Assembly: GCF_017569225.1 (NCBI RefSeq)
Contig: NZ_CP071868.1
Location: forward strand, 1,674,001-1,738,000
DNA length: 64,000 nt
DNA from: Pengzhenrongella sicca
GTDB taxonomy: Bacteria; Actinomycetota; Actinomycetes; Actinomycetales; Cellulomonadaceae
Direction of reading: 5' to 3'
Position 1 is the first letter of the stretch. Each line of letters begins with the position of its first letter. The translations under genes were made by a program, and so were the position numbers. Below, piece by piece: positions 56,144-64,000 of this stretch. The notes beneath the pieces are model-generated. The model did not search any database. It was not told the DNA's origin and saw only the letters and a program-made list of their open reading frames with translations.

Positions 56144-56833
56144 ATGGTTTCGCTCAACCAGGGTGCCTGGGTCCCGGGCACGGCGACCTACGAGTACGGC
56201 TACCACTCCATCCCGGTCATCTCCGTCACCGGCGCCCCCGCGGACACGAACGTCGCGCGCTGGGCGATGCTGCACGACGGGAGCGCGTACCGGCTGTACT
56301 TCTTCCAGGGCAGCTCGACCGACACGCTGTACCAGTTCGCGTGGGACGGTTCGTCGTACGCGTACGGCCACAACTCGATCCCCGTGCTCACGCTCACCGG
56401 CGCGCCCGCCGACGTCGACGCCAGCCGGCTCACGATGCTGCACAGCGGCGCCGCCTACCACGCGTACCTGCGCCGGCTCGGCGACCCGACGACGCTGTAC
56501 CAGTTCGTCTGGGTGCCGGGCACGACGACGTATCAGTGGGCGGTCGCCGGGTACTACCCGAGCCTGCCGGTGACCGGCTTCCCGTCCGACACGGACTGGT
56601 CGCGGTGGAACATGCTGCACGACGACGCGACCTACCGCATCTACGCCGGGCGGTACGGGTCCACCGACCGCCTCGTGCAGGGCTCGTGGAACGCGGCCGC
56701 CGGGCAGTACCAGTTCGGCTACGACTCCATCCCGGAGCTCGCGCTGGTCGGCTACCCCGCGGACAGCGACGTCGGCCGGTCGGCCATGCTGCACGACGGC
56801 ACGGACTATCGCTTCTACTTCCAGCGGCCGTGA
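56144..56833 (+). CDS. Uncharacterised four-repeat beta-rich protein
   Basis: I do not recognise this family. The 229-residue protein is made of four repeats of 56-59 residues with the pattern Y.YG..SIP.L.L.G.PAD.D..R..MLHDG..YR.YF; the LH positions are His44, His100, His159 and His217. A W or F start of each unit (GAWVPGTATY, FAWDGSSY, FVWVPGTTTY, GSWNAAAGQY) marks outer beta strands, so a small four-bladed propeller or similar lectin-like fold is plausible. There is no signal peptide. GAGGAGG stands six bases before the ATG. It follows ppa after 86 bases. Confidence 0.75.
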   Translation: MVSLNQGAWVPGTATYEYGYHSIPVISVTGAPADTNVARWAMLHDGSAYRLYFFQGSSTDTLYQFAWDGSSYAYGHNSIPVLTLTGAPADVDASRLTMLHSGAAYHAYLRRLGDPTTLYQFVWVPGTTTYQWAVAGYYPSLPVTGFPSDTDWSRWNMLHDDATYRIYAGRYGSTDRLVQGSWNAAAGQYQFGYDSIPELALVGYPADSDVGRSAMLHDGTDYRFYFQRP

Positions 56834-56918
56834 GCGGGCCGAGCCGGGTCGGCGCGCGTCGGACCGGCGCGGCGCGCGTGGGTCGGCCGGGTCGGCGCGC
56901 GGGGCTAGCGTGGCGCGC

Positions 56919-57437
56919 ATGACCGACCACCCGTCCGTCCGGCTGCTGGCGCTCGAACCCGCGGCGATCCACGCCCTCGCCGCGGGGGACCTCGCGGCCG
57001 CGAACCGCGCGGCACCGGTCGTCCTGACGCCGTACCTCATCGCGCCCGACGCCGGCGGCGTCTGGCGCATGCGGAGCCGCCAGATCGCGGCCGACCCCGC
57101 CACGGCCGGCTGGATCACGCGCGTGATCGTCGACGCGCGCAGCGGCGCGGTGGTCGGCCGCGCGGGCTACCACGGCCCGCCCGACGACGCCGCGATGGTC
57201 GAGGTTGGCTACGCCGTCGACCCCCTGCTGCGCCGGCGCGGGTACGCGCGGGCCGCGCTGGTCGCGCTGCTCGCGCGCGCGGCGCGCGAACCGGCGGTGC
57301 GCATCGTGCGCGCGACGATCAGCCCGAGCAACCTCGCCTCCCGGGCGCTCGTGCTCCAGTACGGGTTCGTCGAGGTGGGCGAGCAGTGGGACGACGAGGA
57401 CGGGCTCGAGACGATCTTCGAGGTCGGCGCCGCGTAG
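56919..57437 (+). CDS. GNAT-family N-acetyltransferase
   Basis: The 172-residue protein carries the acetyl-CoA motif, VEVGYAVDPLLRRRGYARAALVALL, near residues 88-112, and a C-terminal block RATISPSNLASRALVLQYGFVEVGEQWDDEDG typical of the RimJ/RimL-like group (split across 57310-57409). The substrate is unknown. The ATG at 56919 starts MTDHPSVRL; a GTG nine bases upstream is possible. Confidence 0.88.
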   Translation: MTDHPSVRLLALEPAAIHALAAGDLAAANRAAPVVLTPYLIAPDAGGVWRMRSRQIAADPATAGWITRVIVDARSGAVVGRAGYHGPPDDAAMVEVGYAVDPLLRRRGYARAALVALLARAAREPAVRIVRATISPSNLASRALVLQYGFVEVGEQWDDEDGLETIFEVGAA

Positions 57438-57535
57438 GCAGGACACCTGCGCATGCGCCGGGAACCGCGTAGGTTTGCGTTCTCAGGTGAGGACCGTCGC
57501 CCGGCCGGGCGGCGCCGGCAACGAAGGATGGTTCC

Positions 57536-58789
57536 GTGACCGACGTCAACCCGTCGCAGGCAGGCGCGGCGCAGGCTGCCCCGCTCCTTCCCCCCGCGGA
57601 GCCGCTCACGTTGACGGCGCCCGCGGCCATCGCGCCGGTGACCACGACGGCCGCCCCGCGGATGGCGCCGGCGGTCGACGCCGCGGCGCTGCCCGGCCTG
57701 GACGCGAAGGTCGCGAGCTTCCTGTCGACGCTCATGGTCGCCGAGCCGCACTCGCCGGAGTTCGCGGCCAAGGCGGGCGACGTGCGCACCATGGGCGACA
57801 TCGACATCCGCAACGCGGCTGAGAGCTCGAACCGGCTGCTCAAGTCGCCGGTCCGTGCGCTGACCGAGGGTGGGCTGGCGTCCGGCTCCAAGGTCGGCAC
57901 CACGCTGGTCGAGCTGCGCCGCACGGTCGAGGACCTCGACCCGTCGGGTGCCCAGGGCGCCCGGAAGTTCCTCGGGATGATCCCGTTCGGCGACAAGATC
58001 AACGACTACTTCCGCAAGTACCAGAGCGCGCAGAGCCACCTGGACGCGATCCTGCACGCCCTGCGCGACGGGCAGGACGAGCTCCGCAAGGACAACGCGG
58101 CGCTCAACCTCGAGAAGGGCGAGCTCTGGGCCGCGATGGCGCGCCTGAACCAGTACGTCTACGTCGCCGAGCGCCTCGACGCGCGCCTGGCGGCCCAGAT
58201 CGCCGAGCTCGAGGCGACCGACCCGGACCGGGCCCGGTCGCTGCGCGACGACGTGCTGTTCTACGTCCGCCAGAAGCACCAGGACCTGCTCGTGCAGCTC
58301 GCGGTCTCGATCCAGAACTACCTCGCGATCGACGTCGTGATCAAGAACAACCTCGAACTGGTCAAGGGCGTCGACCGGGCGTCGACGACGACGATCTCGG
58401 CCCTGCGCACCGCCGTGATCGTCGCGCAGGCCCTGGGCAACCAGAAGCTCGTGCTCGACCAGATCACGGCGCTCAACACCACGACGTCGAACCTGATCGA
58501 GCGCACGTCGGCGATGCTCAAGGACAACTCGGTCCGGATCCAGGAGCAGGCCGCCTCGGCCACCATCGGCCTGCCCCAGCTGCAGGCGGCGTTCGCGAAC
58601 ATCTACGCGACGATGGACGCCATCGACACGTTCAAGGTGCAGGCGCTGGACACGATGGCGGCGACGATCGGCACGCTCGAGACCGAGGTCGGCAAGTCGC
58701 GGGACTACCTCGACCGCGTGCAGCAGCACGACGAGCGCGTCGCGACCGGCTCGCTGGACCTCGACGGCGCCGCCGGCAGCGGCCGATGA
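57536..58789 (+). CDS. TelA/toxic-anion-resistance family protein
   Basis: The 417-residue protein fits the TelA family: a Pro/Ala-rich N terminus of about 50 residues, then a long helical core with FLGMIPFGDKINDYFRKYQSAQSHLDAIL, a coiled-coil region with GELWAAMARLNQYVYVAERLDARL, and NTTTSNLIERTSAML near the end. TelA proteins have been linked to tellurite and other stress but lack a known enzyme activity. AAGGA lies before the GTG. It heads an operon with tight spacing through 64 kb. Confidence 0.9.
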   Translation: MTDVNPSQAGAAQAAPLLPPAEPLTLTAPAAIAPVTTTAAPRMAPAVDAAALPGLDAKVASFLSTLMVAEPHSPEFAAKAGDVRTMGDIDIRNAAESSNRLLKSPVRALTEGGLASGSKVGTTLVELRRTVEDLDPSGAQGARKFLGMIPFGDKINDYFRKYQSAQSHLDAILHALRDGQDELRKDNAALNLEKGELWAAMARLNQYVYVAERLDARLAAQIAELEATDPDRARSLRDDVLFYVRQKHQDLLVQLAVSIQNYLAIDVVIKNNLELVKGVDRASTTTISALRTAVIVAQALGNQKLVLDQITALNTTTSNLIERTSAMLKDNSVRIQEQAASATIGLPQLQAAFANIYATMDAIDTFKVQALDTMAATIGTLETEVGKSRDYLDRVQQHDERVATGSLDLDGAAGSGR

Positions 58790-58830
58790 CGCGCCTCATC
58801 GCAGCAGCGGTGAGCGGGCGGTGACAGTCG

Positions 58831-59382
58831 ATGAGCGGATTCGCTGACCGGGTCGCCCGGGCCTTCGGCCGCGGCCGGGCCGCGGAGCCGGCGCCCCGCC
58901 TCGTGCTGGCGCCGGTGCCGACGAGCGAGGACCTGATCGCCGCCGTCGGCCGGGCCGAGGCGATGGTGGCCGACGGCGCCGTGCCCGCGCCCGTGGCCTC
59001 CCGCGTCGCCCGCGTGACGCGGGTCGTGCGCGACGCCATCCCGCGGCTCGACCGGATGGGCGCCGGCAGCCCGCAGGCGTACTCGGTCATGGCGACCGCC
59101 ACCGACTACCTGCCGGAGGCGATCGCGGGGTACCTGCGCCTGCCGCGGGACTGGGCGAACAGCCGCCCGGTCGACAACGGCCGGTCCTCGCTCATGGTGC
59201 TGATCGACCAACTCGACCTTCTGGCCCGCACGATGGACCAGGTGCTCGACGCAGTGAACAGGTCGGACGCCGCCGCGCTCGTCGCGCACGGCCGGTTCCT
59301 CGCCGAGAAGTTTGGCCACGCGTCCGGGGGCGGTCAGCTCGAGATCGGCCAGATCACGCCGCCCCCGCAGCCGGCGCCGTGA
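58831..59382 (+). CDS. Small helical protein in TelA operon, possibly XpaC-like
   Basis: The 183-residue protein has no clear name. It has an Ala/Arg-rich start, then helices with DYLPEAIAGYLRLPRDWANSRP and LMVLIDQLDLLARTMDQVLDAV, reminiscent of the C-terminal part of XpaC proteins, which are commonly neighbours of TelA. This link is inference. It is 41 bases after telA and overlaps the AAA+ gene by four bases. Confidence 0.65.
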   Translation: MSGFADRVARAFGRGRAAEPAPRLVLAPVPTSEDLIAAVGRAEAMVADGAVPAPVASRVARVTRVVRDAIPRLDRMGAGSPQAYSVMATATDYLPEAIAGYLRLPRDWANSRPVDNGRSSLMVLIDQLDLLARTMDQVLDAVNRSDAAALVAHGRFLAEKFGHASGGGQLEIGQITPPPQPAP

Positions 59383-60785
59383 CCGCGACCCCAGCGGGCC
59401 CCCTCGCCGCCGCGCTGGCCGGGCTCGTCGCCGTCGGCGACCGGGCCGGCCTCGCGCCCGCCGACGTCCGCGCCGAGGGCGCCGCGTTTGCCGCCGCGGT
59501 CGCCGAGTCCGCGCCCCGCGCCGCCGCCGACTGGTGCGCGCAGGTGGGCGGGCCTGAGCTCGGCGTGCAGGACTTCTTCGACGCCGCTTCGCGCGGGCGG
59601 CGGTGGCGCGCCGCCCCGACGCGCCTGCTGGGCGAGCTCGCCGCGACGCGGTCGGCGCACGCGCCCGAGTACGCCCGCGCCCTCACCGAGGTCGCCTCGG
59701 CCGCGTGCGCGCTCGGCGAGGCGACGCTCCGCGTCGTCGGGAACGCCGCGGTCGCCGCCGCGGCACAGCTCGCCGCGGCGCCGCTGCCGATGCCCGCGGG
59801 AACGAGGCCCGGGGAGACCCAGGCGGGGCTCCCGCTGCCCGAGTCCGTCGCCGTCGGCCGCCACGAGCCCGCCGAGACGGCCGCCGCCGGCGGTGCCCCC
59901 GCGCCCGCCCCGACGGCCGTCGCCGAGCCCGTCGTCCCGGCGAAGACCGTCGACGAGCTGCTCGCGGAGCTCGACGCGCTGATCGGCCTCGCGGACGTCA
60001 AGCGCGAGGTCCGCCGCCAGGCCGCCGTGCTCCGGGTCGCTGGGCTGCGCACGCAGCACGGCATGGCGAGCCCCACCATCTCCCGGCACCTGGTCTTCAC
60101 CGGCAACCCCGGCACCGGCAAGACCACCGTCGCGCGCCTGGTCTGCGGGATCTACGCGGCCCTCGGCCTGCTGGCCAAGGGGCACCTCGTCGAGGTCGAC
60201 CGGTCCGAGCTGGTGGCCGGCTACCTCGGCCAGACGGCCGTGAAGACCTCCGAGGTCGTCCAGTCCGCGATCGCGGGCGTGCTGTTCATCGACGAGGCGT
60301 ACGCCCTGACCGGGGACCAGTACGGGACGGAAGCGGTGGACACCCTCGTCAAGGAGATGGAGGACCACCGCGACGACCTCGTGGTCATCGTGGCCGGCTA
60401 CCCCGCGCCGATGGCGCGGTTCATCGACGCGAACCCCGGCCTCGCGAGCCGGTTCCGCACCACGATCGACTTCGCCGACTACACCGACGACGAGCTCGCG
60501 GACATCTTCGTCCGCCTCGCCGAGGCCGCCGACTTCGCGCCGAGCCCCGAGTGCGTGCAGCGGTTCCGGGAGATCCTCGCGGCGACCCCGCGCGGCACGG
60601 GGTTCGGGAACGGACGGTTCGCGCGCAACGTTCTCGAGACAGCGATCGGTCGCCACGCCTGGCGGCTCCGCGACGTCGAGGAGCCGACCCGCGAGGAGCT
60701 GCGCGTGCTGGTACCCAAGGACCTCGACGATGGACCGGAGCAGATGATGGACGAGACGACGTCCCAGCCAGGAGGTCCGGCATGA
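59379..60785 (+). CDS. CbxX/SpoVK-type AAA+ ATPase
   Basis: The 468-residue protein has an N-terminal helical region (about 1-130), a Pro/Ala-rich linker (130-190) and one AAA+ domain of the CbbX/SpoVK/EccA type. Walker A is GNPGTGKT at residues 242-249 and Walker B VLFIDEAYAL starts at 301. LIGLADVKREVRR and GQTAVKTSEVV are typical of this clade, which includes rubisco activase CbbX and the ESX ATPase EccA. It is likely a remodelling machine for a partner in this operon. It overlaps both neighbours by four bases. Confidence 0.88.
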   Translation: MTATPAGPLAAALAGLVAVGDRAGLAPADVRAEGAAFAAAVAESAPRAAADWCAQVGGPELGVQDFFDAASRGRRWRAAPTRLLGELAATRSAHAPEYARALTEVASAACALGEATLRVVGNAAVAAAAQLAAAPLPMPAGTRPGETQAGLPLPESVAVGRHEPAETAAAGGAPAPAPTAVAEPVVPAKTVDELLAELDALIGLADVKREVRRQAAVLRVAGLRTQHGMASPTISRHLVFTGNPGTGKTTVARLVCGIYAALGLLAKGHLVEVDRSELVAGYLGQTAVKTSEVVQSAIAGVLFIDEAYALTGDQYGTEAVDTLVKEMEDHRDDLVVIVAGYPAPMARFIDANPGLASRFRTTIDFADYTDDELADIFVRLAEAADFAPSPECVQRFREILAATPRGTGFGNGRFARNVLETAIGRHAWRLRDVEEPTREELRVLVPKDLDDGPEQMMDETTSQPGGPA

Positions 60786-62068
60786 GCCAGCCCACCGCGA
60801 CGGCGGTCGCACCCGCGACGCCGCCGGCGCCCGAGCCCGCGCCGGCCCGCGCGCTCATGTCGCGCCGGGGGGCGGGGGACACGCCCAGCCGGATGCGGCT
60901 CGTGTCGGCCGCGCTCGTCGTCGTCGGCCTGCTCGTCGGGCTCGTCGCCGCTCAGTCGTTCTGGTCCGCACAGGGGGCCCTCGCGCGGGCCGACGCGAAC
61001 GCCGCCCAGCTCGTGCGCCTGCAGGACATCCAGACCGCTCTCGTCCGGGCGGACGCCACCGCGACCAACGCGTTCCTCGTCGGCGGGCTCGAGCCGGCCG
61101 AGCAGCGCGCCGACTACGACGACGCGGTCGAGCGGGCCTCGCGGCAGCTCACCTTCGCGGCGCGCGCCCAGGCGGCCGACGGCGAGGCGCTCGCCGAGCT
61201 CAGCACGCTCGTGTCGGACTACACCGGCGGCGTCGTGCAGGCGCGCACGATCAACCGGCAGGGGCTCCCGCTCGGCGCGCAGTATCTGCGCGAGGCGAGC
61301 GCGAGCCTGCGGGCCGACGCGCTGCCCGTGCTCGAGTCGCTGACGCAGGCCAACGAGGCGCGCGTCGCGACCGAGTTCACCACCGCGCGCCAGGCGCGGG
61401 CGCTCGCGATCGGGGCCGGCGTCGTCGGCCTCCTGCTCGTCGCCGGCGCGCTGTGGTGGCTGGCGCGGCGCACGCACCGCTATCTCAACGTGCCGGTGCT
61501 CGGCGCGGGCCTCGTCGTGCTCGGGCTGCTCGTGGTGAGCGCGATCGTGCTCGGCTCGGTCGGGGCCGCCGTGGCCTCGGTCCGGGACGGCTCGTACGCG
61601 ACCGCTCGCGCCGTCGCCGGGGCGCGGATCGCGGCGTTCGACGCGAAGTCGAACGAGAGCCTGACCCTCATCTCGCGCGGCTCGGGCGCCGCGTTCGAGG
61701 AAGCCTGGGTCGCCTCGGCCGCGATCACCTCGGACACGTTCGCCGAGACCGCCGTCGACCTGGCCCCGAGTTGGGACGCGTACACGACGTTGCACGCGGA
61801 CATCCGCGCGCTCGACGACGGCGGCGACTGGGACGCCGCCGTCGCGGCGGCGACCAGCCGCGCCGACGGCAGCGCGAACGCGGCGTTCGACGCCTTCGAC
61901 GCGGCGTCGGCCGAACGGCTGACCGCGGCGGGCGACGAGACGTCGTCGGCGCTGCGGTCGGCCGAGTCCGGCCTCACCCTCGGCGCCTGGCTGAGCGTGT
62001 TGGCCGGGATCCTGGCGGCCGCGCTCGCGTGGTGGGGCATCTCCCAGCGAGTCGAGGAGTACCGATGA
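60782..62068 (+). CDS. GlnX-like four-helix membrane protein
   Basis: The 428-residue protein has a disordered Pro/Ala N terminus, a first membrane helix (about 40-60), an extracytoplasmic helical domain (60-205), two helices (about 205-230 and 240-268), a second extracytoplasmic domain (270-400) and a last helix (about 402-422). This layout matches mycobacterial GlnX, which passes an amino-acid signal from lipoprotein GlnH to kinase PknG. The following gene is a GlnH-like lipoprotein. The C terminus, QRVEEYR, lies in an 18-base tandem duplication. Confidence 0.75.
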   Translation: MSQPTATAVAPATPPAPEPAPARALMSRRGAGDTPSRMRLVSAALVVVGLLVGLVAAQSFWSAQGALARADANAAQLVRLQDIQTALVRADATATNAFLVGGLEPAEQRADYDDAVERASRQLTFAARAQAADGEALAELSTLVSDYTGGVVQARTINRQGLPLGAQYLREASASLRADALPVLESLTQANEARVATEFTTARQARALAIGAGVVGLLLVAGALWWLARRTHRYLNVPVLGAGLVVLGLLVVSAIVLGSVGAAVASVRDGSYATARAVAGARIAAFDAKSNESLTLISRGSGAAFEEAWVASAAITSDTFAETAVDLAPSWDAYTTLHADIRALDDGGDWDAAVAAATSRADGSANAAFDAFDAASAERLTAAGDETSSALRSAESGLTLGAWLSVLAGILAAALAWWGISQRVEEYR

Positions 62069-62087
62069 GTCGAGGAGTACCGATGAG
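62049..62087. repeat. 18-base tandem duplication at the glnX/glnH junction
   Basis: GAGTCGAGGAGTACCGAT at 62049-62066 is repeated exactly at 62067-62084, and the match continues three more bases. It duplicates the ribosome site GGAG and the start codon, giving two in-frame ATGs (62065 and 62083) with identical upstream sequence. Confidence 0.95.
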
Positions 62088-63048
62088 CGCGCGCCGTGGT
62101 CCCGTCCTGGTCGCGCTGGCCGGGCTGCTGCTCGCGGGCTGCTCGGCATCGGCCTACGAGGACACGCCCCTGCCGAGCCCGACGACGGCGCCCACCGCGG
62201 ACGCGCCGAGCGCCCCGGCCGCCGCGGCGGCCCAGTGCGCCGACCCGCTCGCGTCGTACGCGCCGCAGGGCGCACTGCCCGCCGCCGGCGCGATGCCGGC
62301 CGGCTCGACCATGGAGACGATCGCGCAGCGCGGCCGGCTGATCGTCGGGGTCTCGGCCGACACGCTGCTGCTCGGCGCGCGCAACCCGATCAGCGGCCAG
62401 ATCGAGGGCTTCGACATCGAGATGGCCCGGCTGGTCGCCGAGGCGATCTTCGGCGACCCCAGCCGGATCGAGCTGCGGGTCCTCACGGCCGCCCAGCGGA
62501 TCCCCGCGCTCGAGGACGGCAGCGTCGACCTGGTCGCCCGCGCGATGACGATCAACTGCACGCGCTGGGAGCAGATCGCGTTCTCCGCCGAGTACTACCG
62601 GGCCGGGCAGAAGGTGCTGGTGCCGCTGGGCTCCACGGCGACGTCGCTCGCGGACCTCGCGGGCCAGCGTGTGTGCGCGCCCGCGGGCTCGACGAGCCTG
62701 GACACGCTCGAGGACTTCCCCGACGTCGTGCCGGTGAGCGCCAGCACGCACTCCGGCTGCCTCGTGCTGTTCCAGGAGGGCGAGGTCGACGCGATCACCG
62801 GCGACGACACGGTGCTCGCCGGCCTCGCCGCGCAGGACCCGTACGCGCAGGTCGTGGGCGACGCGTTCACGTCCGAGCCGTACGGGCTCGGCATGAACCA
62901 GGACGACGTCGACCTCGTCCGGTTCGTGAACGGCGTGCTCGCGCAGGCCGAGGCGGACGGGCGCTGGACCCAGGCCTACGACCGCTGGCTCGCCGACGCC
63001 CTCGGGGCCGCGCCCGTAGCCCCGACCCCCGTGTACGGGAGGGGCTGA
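62083..63048 (+). CDS. GlnH-like solute-binding lipoprotein
   Basis: The protein is an amino-acid-type family 3 binding lipoprotein. From the ATG at 62083 it has 321 residues with the lipobox LLAGC (Cys20), a Pro/Ala/Thr linker, and a binding domain with GRLIVGVSADTLLLGARNP, GFDIEMARLVAEAIFG and FVNGVLAQAEADGRW. No ABC permease or ATPase genes follow, which supports a sensing rather than a transport role, as for mycobacterial GlnH. A second ATG at 62065 adds six residues. Confidence 0.85.
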   Translation: MSARRGPVLVALAGLLLAGCSASAYEDTPLPSPTTAPTADAPSAPAAAAAQCADPLASYAPQGALPAAGAMPAGSTMETIAQRGRLIVGVSADTLLLGARNPISGQIEGFDIEMARLVAEAIFGDPSRIELRVLTAAQRIPALEDGSVDLVARAMTINCTRWEQIAFSAEYYRAGQKVLVPLGSTATSLADLAGQRVCAPAGSTSLDTLEDFPDVVPVSASTHSGCLVLFQEGEVDAITGDDTVLAGLAAQDPYAQVVGDAFTSEPYGLGMNQDDVDLVRFVNGVLAQAEADGRWTQAYDRWLADALGAAPVAPTPVYGRG

Positions 63049-64000
63049 TGAGCTCGGCGCCGGTCGTCGCGCCCGACGCCCCGGCCCGGATGGGTCAGGC
63101 CGTCGAGCCGACCGAGATGCTGCGCTACCTCGAGAAGCTCGGCGCGTGGTGCGACGGGCGGCGCGCGGAGCTCGACGAGCTCGACCGGACGGCGCTCGCG
63201 GCCCCCGACTCGGCCGCGCTCACGGGCGACGTGCTGCTGTCGATGGCGCTGTGGCAGGCAGTGTCGGCCCGGTACGCGGAGCTGCTCCGGGTCTGGGACA
63301 GCGGCCGCGTCGGCCCCGTCGAGCAGCTGCGGCTCTCCGCGCTGGTGTGGGGCCGCCTCGACGCCGACGCCGGGCCGGGCGCCGCCTCGCTCGCGGTGTC
63401 CGTCCCCGAGGCGTGCCGGCTCTCGGACGCGCTGGCGACGCAGCTGGGCTGGCGCTTGTCGCTCGATCCCGTCGGCGTCGACCTCGCCGCGCACCTGCGG
63501 TCGCTGCGCGCGACCCTCGAGCGGGTGCGCGACCTGATCCCGGCCGAGCCGAGCGGTCCGGCGCGCGACGGCGCGGGGGAGCGGCTGCACCGCCTGGACC
63601 GCCGGCTCGAGGACGCGACGGCGCGGGCCCAGCGCGGCGCCGACGTCGGCGGTCTCGTCGGGCCGCTCGAGTCCGAGGCCGCCCTGATCGAGCGCGACCT
63701 CATCGTCGCCGCGGCCACCCGCCGCGACGACGAGCGCGACCGCAAGCGCGCGCACGCGCTGCGCGGGGAGCTGATCGCCCGCGCCGAGCGCGTGAACCGC
63801 GTCGTCGACGAGTGCGTGGCGCGCGTGCGCACGGCGCCGACGCTCGCGGTGCCGCGCGTTGAGGCGCTCGGGCCCGTGCCCGACGAAGCGCTTGCGGTGG
63901 ACGCGTACCTCGTCCGGCTCGCGGCGGTCGCGCGCGCGCTCGCGCTGGCCGAGCAGGCCTACGGCGGCCCGCTCGCCGAGCTCGCCGACCTGCGCGCCCT
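63048..64000 (+). CDS. Helical protein of the GlnX/GlnH operon, 3' end outside window
   Basis: An open frame of 317 codons runs to the window end without a stop. It begins ATG overlapping the glnH stop by one base. The visible part is rich in Arg, Ala, Leu and Glu and is predicted mostly helical, with LEKLGAWCDGRRAELDELD and a basic coiled-coil-like region RRDDERDRKRAHALRGELI. No membrane helix or kinase motif is seen. I do not recognise the family. If synteny with other actinobacteria holds, a PknG-type kinase gene may follow. Confidence 0.75.
   Translation, partial: MSSAPVVAPDAPARMGQAVEPTEMLRYLEKLGAWCDGRRAELDELDRTALAAPDSAALTGDVLLSMALWQAVSARYAELLRVWDSGRVGPVEQLRLSALVWGRLDADAGPGAASLAVSVPEACRLSDALATQLGWRLSLDPVGVDLAAHLRSLRATLERVRDLIPAEPSGPARDGAGERLHRLDRRLEDATARAQRGADVGGLVGPLESEAALIERDLIVAAATRRDDERDRKRAHALRGELIARAERVNRVVDECVARVRTAPTLAVPRVEALGPVPDEALAVDAYLVRLAAVARALALAEQAYGGPLAELADLRA

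Overview
The window is very GC-rich, uses many GTG starts and overlapping stop/start codons (GTGA, ATGA), and carries actinobacterial gene neighbourhoods: trpB-trpA-lgt-gltB-gltD-pyk, cydABDC, and a GlnX/GlnH-type sensor pair. This points to a high-GC actinobacterium. A facultatively anaerobic member of the Cellulomonadaceae or a near relative is my inference; no rRNA is present to prove it. I saw no tRNA, insertion sequence, prophage block or CRISPR array, so this looks like chromosomal backbone with a few accessory insertions.

Layout. 1-10.5 kb: end of the tryptophan operon (trpB partial, trpA), lgt, glutamate synthase gltB/gltD and pyruvate kinase. 10.6-19.4 kb: mostly minus strand, with a Dps ferritin, cytochrome bd oxidase and its CydDC exporter, a DUF2231 membrane protein and a VIT/CCC1 metal transporter. 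19.7-24.5 kb: a molybdopterin oxidoreductase with a flavin reductase and a zinc-ribbon protein, then recQ flanked by two YdeI/OmdA-type genes. 24.5-32.9 kb: TetR plus an antibiotic-type ABC exporter, a PAS-GGDEF diguanylate cyclase, TetR with a divergent NADP oxidoreductase, and malQ. 33-38.8 kb: a four-gene peptide/nickel-type ABC importer. 38.8-43.2 kb: a secreted ice-binding protein, a holin-sized membrane protein, an MFS permease and an NDH-2/AIF-like flavoprotein. 43.2-53.3 kb: a CitA/DcuS-type two-component system divergent from a dicarboxylate transporter, fumC, frdABCD and an Acg-like flavoprotein. 53.4-57.4 kb: an LLM flavin oxidoreductase, a fluoride riboswitch with a crcB pair, inorganic pyrophosphatase, an unrecognised repeat protein and a GNAT acetyltransferase. 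57.5-64 kb: an operon of TelA, a small helical protein, an AAA+ ATPase, a GlnX-like membrane protein, a GlnH-like lipoprotein and a further gene cut by the window end.

How the parts fit. Much of the window concerns life at low oxygen: a high-affinity oxidase, fumarate uptake and respiration, an Acg-like protein, and palindromes close to the DevR/DosR hypoxia box in front of cydA and in front of the fumarate region. The strongest RNA element is the fluoride riboswitch ahead of a two-subunit fluoride channel, followed by pyrophosphatase, a classical fluoride target. The most promising under-described assemblies are the TelA/AAA+/GlnX/GlnH operon and the 229-residue four-repeat protein.
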